Source: RGIG6353 sp045660745
GTDB taxonomy: Bacteria; Bacillota; Clostridia; Oscillospirales; SIG627
Assembly: GCA_045660745.1 (NCBI GenBank)
Contig: JAZREJ010000014.1
Location: forward strand, 21,585 to 85,584
Direction of reading: 5' to 3'
DNA length: 64,000 bases
Shown: piece by piece, positions 44,898 through 53,672 of the stretch
How the letters are laid out: the number at the start of each line of letters is the position of its first letter
Position numbering within the stretch: the stretch's first letter is position 1
The notes under the pieces: model-generated
What the model saw: the letters and a program-made list of their open reading frames with translations, nothing else
The model's database searches: none
What the model was told of the DNA's origin: nothing
Program-made: the position numbers and the translations under genes

Positions 44898-46448
44898 ATG
44901 ACAACCATCGAAATCGTGATTTGCATCGTGGCGGCTCTCGTGTCAATTTTTGTAGGCGTTGTTATCGGTATCGTTTACCGCAAAAAGGTAGGCGAAGCGA
45001 AAATCGGTTCAGCCGAGGAAGAAGCAGTAAAAATTGTCGAAGATGCCCGTAAGGAAGCAGAACGCTTGAAGAAGGAAGCTCTTGTCGAGTCTAAGGAAGA
45101 AATTTTGAGAAACAAGGCTGAGGCAGACCGTGAAGTTAAGGAACGCCGTGCCGAAGTATTTAAGCTCGAAAAGAGAGCCATTCAAAAGGAAGAAAATCTT
45201 GACCGCAAGATGGAAAACCTTGAGAAGAAAGAAGAAGCGCTCGCGGAAAAAATCCGCAAGAATCAAGAGATTGAAGAAGAGCTTGTTACCATCAAGGAAA
45301 AACAACTCAAGACTCTTGAAGAGTATGCAGGACTCACCGCAGAAGAAGCGAAGGCGAAGCTCGTTGAGCAGATTGAAGCAGAGGCTAAGCACGAGGCAGC
45401 TATCAAGCTTGCTGAGATTGAACAGAACCTCAAGGACGATTCTGAAGAAAAAGCGAGAAACATTATTTCCCTTGCCGTTCAGCGCTGTGCATCCAACCAG
45501 ATATCAGAGGTTGCGGTATCTGTTGTTCCCCTTCCCAATGACGATATGAAGGGAAGAATTATCGGACGCGAAGGACGCAACATCCGTACCATTGAAACTC
45601 TTACAGGCGTTGATCTTATCATTGACGATACCCCCGAAGCAATCACACTGTCAAGTTTCGACCCCATGCGACGCGAAGTTGCAAGGCTGTCTATTGAAAA
45701 GCTTATTGCCGACGGACGTATCCATCCGGCAAGAATCGAAGAAATTGTTGAAAAGAGCAAAAAAGAAGTTGAAGCCATTATTAAGAAAGAGGGCGAAAAT
45801 GCACTCATCGAAACAGGCGTTCACGGAATTAACGGTGAGCTTGTAAGGCTTCTCGGAAGACTCAAGTACAGAACGAGCTACGGTCAGAACGTACTCATGC
45901 ACTCCATTGAGGTTGCACATATTGCAGGTATGATGGCAGATGAGCTCGGAATTGATGCAAATCTTGCAAGACGTGCAGGACTTCTCCACGATATCGGCAA
46001 GGCGCTCAACCACGAGGTTGAAGGCTCACACGTTCAGATTGGTGTGGATCTTGCCAAGAAATACCGTGAAAACCGCGAGGTCATCCACGCTATTGAAGCA
46101 CATCACGGAGACGTTGAAGCTCAGACTGCTGTTGCTGTCCTTGTTCAGGCGGCAGACGCATTGTCGGCAGCCCGTCCCGGTGCAAGACGTGAAAACCTTG
46201 AAAACTACATCAAACGTCTTGAAAAGCTTGAAGAGATCGCTACAAGCTTTGAAGGAGTTGAAAAATCGTTTGCGATACAAGCAGGCCGTGAGCTTCGTCT
46301 TATGGTTAAGCCTGAAATCGTTAACGATGAAAACATGATACTTATCGCAAGGGACATCGTTAAGCGCATAGAAAATGAGCTTGAATATCCCGGTCAGATC
46401 AAGGTAAATGTAATTCGCGAAAGCCGAACTGTTGAATACGCTAAATAA
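44898..46448 (+). CDS. rny: Ribonuclease Y
   Basis: A 516-residue membrane-bound endoribonuclease that starts mRNA decay in Firmicutes. An N-terminal membrane helix (IVICIVAALVSIFVGVVIGI) is followed by a long charged coiled coil to about residue 200, a KH domain (MKGRIIGREGRNIRTIETLT near residue 218) and an HD domain with ARRAGLLHDIGKALNHEVEG near residue 360. AGGAGG precedes the ATG. Length equals B. subtilis RNase Y (about 520). A terminator separates it from ymdB. Confidence 0.97.
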   Translation: MTTIEIVICIVAALVSIFVGVVIGIVYRKKVGEAKIGSAEEEAVKIVEDARKEAERLKKEALVESKEEILRNKAEADREVKERRAEVFKLEKRAIQKEENLDRKMENLEKKEEALAEKIRKNQEIEEELVTIKEKQLKTLEEYAGLTAEEAKAKLVEQIEAEAKHEAAIKLAEIEQNLKDDSEEKARNIISLAVQRCASNQISEVAVSVVPLPNDDMKGRIIGREGRNIRTIETLTGVDLIIDDTPEAITLSSFDPMRREVARLSIEKLIADGRIHPARIEEIVEKSKKEVEAIIKKEGENALIETGVHGINGELVRLLGRLKYRTSYGQNVLMHSIEVAHIAGMMADELGIDANLARRAGLLHDIGKALNHEVEGSHVQIGVDLAKKYRENREVIHAIEAHHGDVEAQTAVAVLVQAADALSAARPGARRENLENYIKRLEKLEEIATSFEGVEKSFAIQAGRELRLMVKPEIVNDENMILIARDIVKRIENELEYPGQIKVNVIRESRTVEYAK

Positions 46449-46527
46449 GCGGTGAATATATTAACATAAATCTAAAGAGAAAATATTATATTTATATTAA
46501 GATATAGCCGATTGTTCGGAAAATCAA

Positions 46528-46566
46528 AAAGAGAGGTTTTTACATACGTTAAAACCTCTCTTTTTT
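46528..46566 (+). terminator. Terminator of rny
   Basis: GAGAGGTTTT and AAAACCTCTC form a 10-bp stem with a 10-base loop, followed by six T. Confidence 0.88.
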
Positions 46567-46592
46567 AAAGAACACCCGCAAAGGAGCGCTTT

Positions 46593-47375
46593 ATGTCAAA
46601 AATTCGTATTTTAACCCTCGGAGACGTTGTTGCTGACACTGGTTGTGCAATGATCAGAGAACGCCTTTGGGATATCCGAAAAAGAGAAAAGCTTGATGCA
46701 GTCATAATAAACGGTGAAAACTCCGCTGTCGGCAACGGGGTCGATAAGGTGTCTGCCGACACGCTTTTTGCGGCAGGAGCGGACGTGCTCACTACAGGGA
46801 ATCACGTATGGAGAAAAAAAGGGATAGAGTCGCTCCTTGAATCCGGGGCTGCCATTCTCCGCCCTGCAAACTATCCCGAGCCCTGCGCGGGAAACGGATA
46901 TACGATAATAGACTGTAGGGGCTACAGACTTCTCGTCATCTCGCTACTCGGGACAGTATTCATGGACCCGATGGACTCCCCTTTCCGCACTCTTGAAAAG
47001 ATACTTGAGCGTGAAGACGGCAATTTCGATATTTCTGTGGTAGATTTTCACGCTGAGGCTACAAGCGAAAAAATAGCTCTCGCTCTTCACATTGACGGAA
47101 AAGTTTCTGCTGTTTTCGGAACGCACACGCACGTTCAGACAAACGATGCGCGAGTGCTCCCGCATGGCACGGGCTTTATAACCGATGCGGGAATGACGGG
47201 AGTTGAAGACTCGGTTCTCGGTCTTGATGCAGAGCTTATGATAAAAAAATTCTTAACGAAAATTCCTCAGTATCACAACGTTGCAAAAGGAAAAATCTCA
47301 ATGCACGGCGCGATATTTGAGCTTGATACAGACACAGGAAAATGTATTTTTGCAGAAACCTTCAAGGAGTATTGA
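46593..47375 (+). CDS. ymdB: YmdB-type metallophosphoesterase (2',3'-cyclic nucleotide phosphodiesterase family)
   Basis: A 260-residue enzyme of the TIGR00282 family. Metal-binding motifs are LTLGDVVADTGCAM at the N-terminus, INGENSAVGNGVD, TTGNHVWRKKG, VVDFHAEATSEK and FGTHTHVQTNDARVLP. In B. subtilis YmdB follows rny and hydrolyses cyclic nucleotides, affecting motility and biofilm choice. It is translated just ahead of the aldolase-like gene, two bases after the stop. Confidence 0.95.
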   Translation: MSKIRILTLGDVVADTGCAMIRERLWDIRKREKLDAVIINGENSAVGNGVDKVSADTLFAAGADVLTTGNHVWRKKGIESLLESGAAILRPANYPEPCAGNGYTIIDCRGYRLLVISLLGTVFMDPMDSPFRTLEKILEREDGNFDISVVDFHAEATSEKIALALHIDGKVSAVFGTHTHVQTNDARVLPHGTGFITDAGMTGVEDSVLGLDAELMIKKFLTKIPQYHNVAKGKISMHGAIFELDTDTGKCIFAETFKEY

Positions 47376-47376
47376 A

Positions 47377-48396
47377 ATGCTGTACTTTGAAAGCGATTAC
47401 ATGGAAGGCGCGCACCCCAAGGTGCTTGAAGCGCTCATAAAAACAAATCTTGAGCATCTTTCGGGATACGGCAACGACCGCTATACCGAATCAGCAAAAG
47501 AAAAGATACGAAAAGAAATAAAAGACTCCTCCGCCGAAATAGAGTTTATTACGGGAGGAACCCAGACAAACAGAGTTGTCATATCCTCAATACTTGAGCC
47601 TTACGAGGGGGTCATCGCCGCTGACAGCGGACACGTCGCAGTACACGAGGCGGGCGCGATAGAGTCAAGCGGTCACAAGGTCATAACCCTCCCTCACACC
47701 GACGGAAAGCTGTCGGCAAAAGCGGTGCGTACCTGTCTTGAGGATTTTTATAATGACGATAACCGCTCACACATGGTACATCCCGGAGCAGTCTATATTT
47801 CTCATCCGACAGAATACGGAACGCTTTATTCTAAAGAAGAGCTTGAAAACCTGTATTCCGTATGCCGTGAGTACGATATACCTCTTTATCTTGACGGTGC
47901 TCGACTCGCTTACGCTCTTGCAAGCCCCGAAAACTGCCTGTCGCTTGCTGACATTTATTCTCTTACCGACGTTTTTTATATTGGTGGCACAAAGTGCGGA
48001 GCACTCTGCGGCGAAGCAGTGGTGTTCAAAAAAGCCCCCAAGAACTTTATGACACGCATAAAGCAACAGGGAGCGCTTCTTGCCAAAGGCAGACTTCTCG
48101 GTGTACAATTTGATGCACTTTTTACAGATGGTCTTTATTACACGGTAGGAAAGAATGCCTCCGAGACAGTTGCAAGACTTGTGGAAATATTAAAGGAAAA
48201 GAATTACAGATTCTTTATCAACTCCCCCACAAACCAACAGTTTGTAATAGTCGAAAACACTCACGCAAAAGAGCTTTCGAAAAAGGTAAAGTATTGCTTT
48301 ATCGAAAAATTCGACGACACTCACAGTGTCATTCGTTTTGTCACAAGCTGGGCAACGGATATTGCGGACGTTGAAAGTCTTAAAAACATTTTATAA
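47377..48396 (+). CDS. Threonine-aldolase-like PLP enzyme (beta-eliminating lyase fold)
   Basis: A 339-residue fold-type I PLP enzyme. ITGGTQTNRVVISSIL and AADSGHVAVHEAGAIES bind the cofactor, LYLDGARLAYAL carries the aspartate, and the Schiff-base lysine is in FYIGGTKCGALCGEAVVF near residue 205. This matches low-specificity L-threonine aldolases, which split threonine to glycine and acetaldehyde; a related aromatic lyase is possible. The ATG at 47377 has AAGGAG at seven bases; a longer in-frame reading overlaps ymdB. Confidence 0.85.
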   Translation: MLYFESDYMEGAHPKVLEALIKTNLEHLSGYGNDRYTESAKEKIRKEIKDSSAEIEFITGGTQTNRVVISSILEPYEGVIAADSGHVAVHEAGAIESSGHKVITLPHTDGKLSAKAVRTCLEDFYNDDNRSHMVHPGAVYISHPTEYGTLYSKEELENLYSVCREYDIPLYLDGARLAYALASPENCLSLADIYSLTDVFYIGGTKCGALCGEAVVFKKAPKNFMTRIKQQGALLAKGRLLGVQFDALFTDGLYYTVGKNASETVARLVEILKEKNYRFFINSPTNQQFVIVENTHAKELSKKVKYCFIEKFDDTHSVIRFVTSWATDIADVESLKNIL

Positions 48397-48645
48397 TTTA
48401 AAAAACCGACCTTTAGCAATTTTTCACGCACCTATTCTTGACAAATGCTATAACGATACAGAGAACTTGTACAAGTGAGTAAATTCATGAAAGTGAAAAC
48501 TTATAATCAACAAAAATTTCGTTGTTGGAAAGATTGATTAAAGACTTTACGACTCGTTTATTGAGCGCACAGATCGTGCCGTATACAACGGAAGATATGA
48601 GCCGAATTGCGAAATAAGCGACACTTTTGGTATATGTAGGCAAAA
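48397..48645. other. Unexplained spacer with a 12-bp palindrome and possible gene remnant
   Basis: About 250 bases without a gene. It holds TTGACA at 48438-48443 with no well-spaced -10 box, a perfect palindrome ACTTGTACAAGT at 48465-48476, and a short open stretch on the plus strand reading LERLIKDFTTRLLSAQIVPY and a few more residues to a stop near 48617. No start or ribosome site supports it as a gene. Confidence 0.4.
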
Positions 48646-48677
48646 GAAAACGCATGACATTTATGTCATGCGTTTTC
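48643..48677 (-). terminator. Strong hairpin terminator overlapping the end of the small membrane protein gene
   Basis: GAAAACGCATGACAT and ATGTCATGCGTTTTC form a perfect 15-bp stem with a two-base loop centre. On the minus strand it includes the gene's last codons and stop and is followed by TTTT. Confidence 0.85.
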
Positions 48678-49121
48678 TTTGTCTTCATCAAGAACCTTTA
48701 TGTCTTCTTCTTTTTTCTTGTCTTCGGTATCTGATTTTGCCTCACTCTTCTTAATGGGCGTCTGAATAAACTTAGATATTGCGAAGATGCCCCAATAAAT
48801 GACAACAAAGAGAGCGGCTCCGACAAACATCTGTGCCGCACTTCTTTCGGTCACGGTAAGAATGTGCCAAACATACCCGATAGAAGAAACTATAAAATGC
48901 ATAATCGCGGAAACGGTGACATGAAGTTTCTTTATGAGATAAAAAACTGATGCCACGCCAACCATAAACGAAAAATAAAAGAATGAAAGAACAACGTCTC
49001 TTGTAATCATAAACGTTCTTTCGTCGCTCATAATAAGCACTCCGAAAATGAGCATAACTGCTGTAAACACAAGTGCAGTATCGCACATGATACGGTATAT
49101 CGCTTTTAAAATTTTCGCCAT
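48666..49121 (-). CDS. Four-helix membrane protein (DUF3021-like), unknown function
   Basis: A 151-residue protein with four membrane segments (TALVFTAVMLIFGVLIM, VVLSFFYFSFMVGVASVFYL, VSAIMHFIVSSIGYVWHILT, MFVGAALFVVIYWGIFAI) and a highly charged C-terminal tail of about 35 residues. The layout resembles DUF3021 proteins. The ATG at 49121 follows GGAGG; a TTG four codons upstream overlaps that site. No function can be stated. Confidence 0.65.
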   Translation of the reverse strand: MAKILKAIYRIMCDTALVFTAVMLIFGVLIMSDERTFMITRDVVLSFFYFSFMVGVASVFYLIKKLHVTVSAIMHFIVSSIGYVWHILTVTERSAAQMFVGAALFVVIYWGIFAISKFIQTPIKKSEAKSDTEDKKKEEDIKVLDEDKENA

Positions 49122-49209
49122 ATTATCCTCCAAAATAACACTTTTTCTTGATTATATAACGAAAGGCGGAAAAAATCAAGGTGATTTTATTAAAAAAAGG
49201 CTGTTTTTA

Positions 49210-49238
49210 TTGACAAAGACTGCTTTTTTATATATAAT
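49210..49238 (+). promoter_or_regulatory. Promoter of the galU-tsaD unit
   Basis: TTGACA, 17 bases, TATAAT, both perfect, 45 bases before the galU start. Confidence 0.85.
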
Positions 49239-49282
49239 TATAAGTAAGTTTGTTCCACTGCACACTTATAAGGAGTATAACA

Positions 49283-50155
49283 ATGCAAAAGATAACAAAA
49301 GCCGTCATCCCCGCAGCCGGTCTTGGTGTGAGAATGTTGCCCGCCGCAAAAGCTGTTCCAAAGGAAATGATGTCCATTGTAGATAAACCCGCAATGCACT
49401 ATCAAATAAAAGAGGCAGTTGATTCCGGAATCACGGATATACTTATAATAACAAACCGAGGAAAGGGCGCAATCGAGGATTATTTCGACTATTCTCCGGA
49501 ATACGAGAAAAAGCTCATTCAGTCGGGCAAGGAAGACCTTCTGAGAGAAATAAACGAGATTGCCGAAATGGCAAACATCACATATCTCCGACAGAAAGCT
49601 CCCAAGGGACTCGGTCACGCCGTATGGTGTGCAAAGAGCTTTGTAGGTAACGAGCCTTTTGCCGTACTTTACGGAGACGATATAATCGAGTCGGACGTTC
49701 CAACCACAGGCGAGCTTATCAAAATATACGAGAAGTACGGAAAGCTTACAGTCGGCGTACACGAAGTTACACGCGAGCAAATTGTTAAGTATTGCTCACT
49801 TGATGCAACCGAGGTGGAAAAGGACATATACGTCTGCCGCGACATGATAGAAAAGCCATCACCCGACAAGATACTCTCCTGTCTTTCTATTCTCGGCAGA
49901 GTTGTACTGCCGCCCGAGATTTTCTCTATTCTCGAAAATCAGGCACCCGGTGCGGGCGGAGAAATTCAGCTTACCGACGCTATGGCACAAATAGCACGCC
50001 GTGATTCGGTCATGGCATACAAATATCCCGGCATCCACCACGATATGGGCTCCAAGCTCGGACTTCTCAAGGCAAACGTTACCTATGGCGTAAAGCATGA
50101 TGAGATAGGCGAGGATTTCAAGTCCTGGCTTCGTGAGTTCGTTAAAAATATTTAA
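49283..50155 (+). CDS. galU: UTP--glucose-1-phosphate uridylyltransferase
   Basis: A 290-residue enzyme making UDP-glucose for wall and surface glycans. The signature AVIPAAGLGVRMLPAAKAVP is at the N-terminus, with KEMMSIVDKPAMHYQIKEAV following, then ILIITNRGKGAIEDYFD, YLRQKAPKGLGHAVWCAKSF and FAVLYGDDIIE. AAGGAG precedes the ATG at 49283. Length is normal. Confidence 0.95.
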   Translation: MQKITKAVIPAAGLGVRMLPAAKAVPKEMMSIVDKPAMHYQIKEAVDSGITDILIITNRGKGAIEDYFDYSPEYEKKLIQSGKEDLLREINEIAEMANITYLRQKAPKGLGHAVWCAKSFVGNEPFAVLYGDDIIESDVPTTGELIKIYEKYGKLTVGVHEVTREQIVKYCSLDATEVEKDIYVCRDMIEKPSPDKILSCLSILGRVVLPPEIFSILENQAPGAGGEIQLTDAMAQIARRDSVMAYKYPGIHHDMGSKLGLLKANVTYGVKHDEIGEDFKSWLREFVKNI

Positions 50156-50170
50156 AAAACGGAGTAAGTT

Positions 50171-50665
50171 ATGTCGACACAGAGACCTGATAAGATCAAC
50201 TATTACCTTGATATCGCCCAAGCTGTTGCCCTCCGCGGAACCTGTATACGTCGCAAGTTCGGTGCGATAATCGTTAAAAACGACAGCATCATTTCCACAG
50301 GCTATGCAGGAGCGCCCAGAGGACGCAAAAACTGTTGTGATCTTCAGTACTGTCAGAGGGAAAAGCTCAATATCCCGCGAGGCGAACGCTATGAGCTTTG
50401 CCGTTCGGTGCACGCCGAGGCAAACGCCATCATCGCAGCAAGTCGCGAGAATATGATAGGCTCCACCCTATTTCTTGCATGCATCGACTACAAAACAGGC
50501 GAGCTTGCAATCGGTACGAGCCCTTGCCAGATGTGCCGACGTATGATAATCAACGCAGGAATTGAGACGGTCGTGGTGCGTGACACCGAGACCGAGTACA
50601 GAACAATTACTGTTTCCGACTGGATAGATAACGATGACAGCCTGGACGGAAGCTTCGGTTATTGA
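50171..50665 (+). CDS. dCMP deaminase family protein (ComEB-like)
   Basis: A 164-residue zinc deaminase. The active site is SVHAEANAIIAASREN (HAE) and the second zinc motif is TSPCQMCRRMIINAGIE (PCxxC). An N-terminal CIRRKFGAIIVKNDSIISTG is typical of deoxycytidylate deaminases and B. subtilis ComEB. It starts 16 bases after galU and overlaps the rimI reading by about 32 bases. Confidence 0.9.
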   Translation: MSTQRPDKINYYLDIAQAVALRGTCIRRKFGAIIVKNDSIISTGYAGAPRGRKNCCDLQYCQREKLNIPRGERYELCRSVHAEANAIIAASRENMIGSTLFLACIDYKTGELAIGTSPCQMCRRMIINAGIETVVVRDTETEYRTITVSDWIDNDDSLDGSFGY

Positions 50666-51086
50666 AATGGAGTCCTGCCACGTCGAAGATGTGGCAAGAC
50701 TTGAAGAAGAGTGTTTTTCATCTCCTTGGTCAGCGAAGGCGCTTGAAGAATCAGCCTTCCGTGACGATACACTTTTCCTCGTTGCCCAAAAAGACGGAGT
50801 GATTGCAGGATACGTTGGTGCGTATCTTTCACCCGATTCGGCAGACATCACAAACGTTGCGGTATTTAAAAATCACCGAAGAGAAGGAGTGGCAAAGCTT
50901 TTAATGACGGAATTTATCCGCCGTGTAAAAGAGAAGGCTCTACCCGTAATAATCCTTGAGGTCAGAGCGTCAAACACTCCCGCAATCAGCCTTTATGAAG
51001 GATTAGGATTTAAAAACGCAGGCATCCGACGCGGTTTCTATACACTTCCGCGCGAGGATGCTTACATAATGACATTGGAAATCTAA
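50634..51086 (+). CDS. rimI: Ribosomal protein S18 alanine N-acetyltransferase
   Basis: A 150-residue GNAT acetyltransferase. The core reads ARLEEECFSSPWSAKALEES, AGYVGAYLSPDSADITNVAV and the acetyl-CoA loop HRREGVAKLLMTEFIRRV, then LEVRASNTPAISLYEGLGFK. The start is uncertain: 50634 gives the full first beta strand (ASVIEMESC) but has no clear ribosome site; 50667 would lose it. The neighbour tsaD, 12 bases downstream, supports RimI because the two genes are often linked. Confidence 0.88.
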   Translation: MTAWTEASVIEMESCHVEDVARLEEECFSSPWSAKALEESAFRDDTLFLVAQKDGVIAGYVGAYLSPDSADITNVAVFKNHRREGVAKLLMTEFIRRVKEKALPVIILEVRASNTPAISLYEGLGFKNAGIRRGFYTLPREDAYIMTLEI

Positions 51087-51097
51087 GAGGTCTTACC

Positions 51098-52108
51098 TTG
51101 AAAATACTTGCTATAGAATCATCCTGTGATGAAACTTCGGCTGCCGTTGTTGAAGACGGCCGCCGAGTTTTGTCCTGTAAAATACTTTCACAAATAGATA
51201 TACACAAGCGTTTTGGCGGAGTTGTGCCCGAGATAGCCTCTCGCGCACACGTTGAAGCGGTGGTCCCTCTGACGAGAGAAGCGCTCAGTGATGCCGGTAT
51301 TTCGCTTGATGAAATAGATGCCGTAGCCGTCACATACCGCCCCGGACTTATAGGTGCGTTGCTTGTAGGTGTCAATTTTGCCAAAAGCCTTGCCTATGCG
51401 ACAGACAAGCCACTTGTTGGCGTCAACCACATAAGAGGGCACGTTGCGGCAAATTATATCGCCTCCCCCGACCTCAAGCCTCCGTTTCTTGCAATGGTAA
51501 TATCCGGAGGTCACACATCTCTTTTGTACGTCAAGGATTACACCGAATACGAAACTATAGGCATAACCCGTGACGATGCCGCAGGAGAAGCCTTCGACAA
51601 GGTAGCGCGAGTTATGGGACTTTCCTACCCCGGAGGCGCGGAAATGGACAGGCTCGCATCCCTCGGAGACGCATCAAGCATTCCTCTCCCCAGAGCAGTT
51701 GTTAAGGATGCCCCTTATGACTTTTCCTATTCAGGACTTAAAACAGCGGTAGTCAACCATCTGCACAAGCTTGATCAAAACGGCACTCCTTACAAAAAAG
51801 AGGACGTTGCCGCCTCCTTCACGCTTGCCGTATGCGACAGCATTACCGACAGACTCTCCCACGCAATAAACGATTTTCATCCACCCGCCCTTGTGCTTGC
51901 GGGAGGAGTCAGTGCCAACTCTCACATAAGAGAAGCGGTAAAGAAGCTTTGCGACAAAAAGAAATGCAATCTTTATATGCCGCCCCTCTCTCTTTGCGGA
52001 GATAATGCGGCGATGATAGCAGCACAAGGATATTACGAAATTTTGAGTGGAAATCTTGCCGATATCCGACTAAATGCGATGCCGACAGGTGACAAATTCG
52101 TAAATTAA
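51098..52108 (+). CDS. tsaD: tRNA threonylcarbamoyladenosine synthase subunit TsaD
   Basis: A 336-residue ASKHA-fold protein that completes t6A37 synthesis in tRNA. It begins ILAIESSCDETSAAVVEDGR, and the metal-binding histidines are in VNHIRGHVAANYI near residue 110. VISGGHTSLLYV, DDAAGEAFDKVARVMGLSYP and LAGGVSANSHIREAV are hallmark motifs. The start codon is TTG at 51098, with GAGG nearby. TsaB and TsaE are not in the window. Confidence 0.96.
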   Translation: MKILAIESSCDETSAAVVEDGRRVLSCKILSQIDIHKRFGGVVPEIASRAHVEAVVPLTREALSDAGISLDEIDAVAVTYRPGLIGALLVGVNFAKSLAYATDKPLVGVNHIRGHVAANYIASPDLKPPFLAMVISGGHTSLLYVKDYTEYETIGITRDDAAGEAFDKVARVMGLSYPGGAEMDRLASLGDASSIPLPRAVVKDAPYDFSYSGLKTAVVNHLHKLDQNGTPYKKEDVAASFTLAVCDSITDRLSHAINDFHPPALVLAGGVSANSHIREAVKKLCDKKKCNLYMPPLSLCGDNAAMIAAQGYYEILSGNLADIRLNAMPTGDKFVN

Positions 52109-52128
52109 TCGAGACTATTTTTACACAG

Positions 52129-52157
52129 AAAGTTTTCCACAGCCTGTGGAAAACTTT
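52129..52157. repeat. Perfect 14-bp inverted repeat of DnaA-box-like halves
   Basis: AAAGTTTTCCACAG and CTGTGGAAAACTTT flank a single C. Each arm holds TTTTCCACA, one base away from the DnaA box TTATCCACA. Confidence 0.8.
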
Positions 52158-52172
52158 GTTGGAAAACTCAAT

Positions 52173-52197
52173 AAAATCCCTCAAACATAGGGATTTT
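52173..52197 (+). terminator. Terminator-like hairpin after tsaD
   Basis: AAAATCCCT and AGGGATTTT form a 9-bp stem with a 7-base loop; only TTTT inside the stem end serves as T run. Confidence 0.5.
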
Positions 52198-52209
52198 CAG
52201 CTTATCAGC

Positions 52210-52230
52210 TGTGGAAAAGCCTGTGGATTA
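52210..52230. promoter_or_regulatory. Two further DnaA-box-like sequences upstream of rex
   Basis: TGTGGAAAA at 52210-52218 and TGTGGATTA at 52222-52230, each one mismatch from the DnaA consensus, both in the same orientation. Confidence 0.4.
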
Positions 52231-52341
52231 TGTGTAAAACTCGTGATTTTTAATAAAACAAGACTTTCAAGATTAATGACGAAAAATCATAATTTCACCA
52301 AAATAAGGTAAAAATAATACTACGAAATTAAGGAAATGAAG

Positions 52342-52989
52342 ATGAAAAAGAATAAAACGGAAATTTCGTCGGCAGTTATACGCCGTCTGCCCCGATATTA
52401 CAGATATCTCACCGAGCTTGAGAAAATGGGGCTTACAAAGATATCATCAGCTGATTTGTCACGAAAAATCCATGTGACCGCCTCTCAGATACGCCAGGAC
52501 CTAAACTGCTTCGGGGATTTCGGACAACAGGGATACGGATATAACATAAAGACCCTCAGAGAAAGCATCGCAGATATTCTCGGAATAAGAGAGAAAAACC
52601 GTGCCGTAATAATCGGTGTAGGACATCTCGGAAGCGCCATTGCCAACCACACAACCCTTGATAAATGCGGCGTGGAGCTTGCCGGACTTTTCGATGTATC
52701 GCTCGATGTACTCGGCAAGACCATTGCGGGCCACGTCGTGCAGAATATACGCGATGTCGAGACCTTCTGCCGTAACAACAATGTCAACATCGCAGTTCTC
52801 ACGCTTCCCAAACACTCTGCGGAAGAGGTCTCACGCCGTCTTGCTTCAGCAGGTGTTACGGGCTTTTGGAATTTTGCAAACACAGAGCTTCGTCTCCCCG
52901 ACCTTGACGTACACATTGAAAACGTACACATGGGAGATAGCCTTATGCAGCTCTGCTACAAACTAAAATCAGGTAACGATGAGGATTAA
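52342..52989 (+). CDS. rex: Redox-sensing transcriptional repressor Rex
   Basis: A 215-residue NADH/NAD sensor. The N-terminal winged helix has AVIRRLPRYYRYLTELEKMG and VTASQIRQDLNCFGDFGQQG, and the Rossmann domain has VIIGVGHLGSAIANHTTLDK. The C-terminal FWNFANTELRLPDLDVHIEN is typical. AAGGA lies eight bases before the ATG at 52342; the ATG six bases earlier is too close. Rex represses fermentation genes at low NADH. No clear Rex operator was found at its own promoter. Confidence 0.96.
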   Translation: MKKNKTEISSAVIRRLPRYYRYLTELEKMGLTKISSADLSRKIHVTASQIRQDLNCFGDFGQQGYGYNIKTLRESIADILGIREKNRAVIIGVGHLGSAIANHTTLDKCGVELAGLFDVSLDVLGKTIAGHVVQNIRDVETFCRNNNVNIAVLTLPKHSAEEVSRRLASAGVTGFWNFANTELRLPDLDVHIENVHMGDSLMQLCYKLKSGNDED

Positions 52990-52994
52990 AGGTT

Positions 52995-53672
52995 ATGGAG
53001 AAAATATATACTATTCCCGTCAACGAGGCTTTTGAGATACAGGACGGATGCCCGTTTTGCAGACTTCGCAAAAAGCTTGAAGCGGACGAGCTTGATATAA
53101 TTCTCGGTGCCTCCATGATGGAGCCCGACATAAGAATAGAGACTAATAAAAAAGGCTTTTGCCGTGAGCATTACGAAAAGATGTTTACCGCAAAAAATCG
53201 TCTCGGACTCGGACTTATACTCGAATCTCACATTGACGAGCTTATAAAGAAGCTTGAAAAAACTCCCGTCTTCTCGGATAAATTAAAGGCTACAAACGAC
53301 TATCTTGCAACAGCTTCAAAATCATGTTATATCTGCGACAGGATAGATAACAATTTTGAAAAAATGGTAGAGTGTGCCTGCGTAATGTGGGAGGAGGACG
53401 ACATTTATCACTTCCGTGAAAAGTTTTCAAAGACCCCATTCTTCTGTATAGAGCATTATGCTCTTATGCTCAAATGCGCATCACTCTACATTTCCAAAAA
53501 AGAGCGCAGCTACTTCTACCGTGCGGCAAGCGAGATCGAGCTTGAATACCTTGAAACTCTCAAGGAGGACGTATCCTGGTTCTGTAAGAAATTCGACTAC
53601 CGCTATGATGACGAGCCTTGGGGCAACTCAAAGGATGCTGTCGAGCGCGCTATAAAATCGGTGTACCACTGA
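52995..53672 (+). CDS. DUF6062-type cysteine-rich protein
   Basis: A 225-residue protein with paired metal-binding motifs: DGCPFCRLRKKLE near residue 18 with KKGFCREHYEKMF near residue 55, and SCYICDRIDNNFEK near residue 112 with TPFFCIEHYALM near residue 155. The spacing CxxC...CxxH twice suggests two zinc or iron sites in duplicated halves. This matches DUF6062, known in Clostridia but not characterised. It starts six bases after rex and overlaps the next start (TGATG), so it is in the same operon. Confidence 0.8.
   Translation: MEKIYTIPVNEAFEIQDGCPFCRLRKKLEADELDIILGASMMEPDIRIETNKKGFCREHYEKMFTAKNRLGLGLILESHIDELIKKLEKTPVFSDKLKATNDYLATASKSCYICDRIDNNFEKMVECACVMWEEDDIYHFREKFSKTPFFCIEHYALMLKCASLYISKKERSYFYRAASEIELEYLETLKEDVSWFCKKFDYRYDDEPWGNSKDAVERAIKSVYH

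Noticed and set aside
52109..52335. Chromosomal replication origin
   Set aside because: Only imperfect DnaA boxes are present, and dnaA, dnaN or other origin genes are absent.
52231..52341. Rex operator at the rex promoter
   Set aside because: No TTGTTAA-type inverted repeat was found in the spacer.
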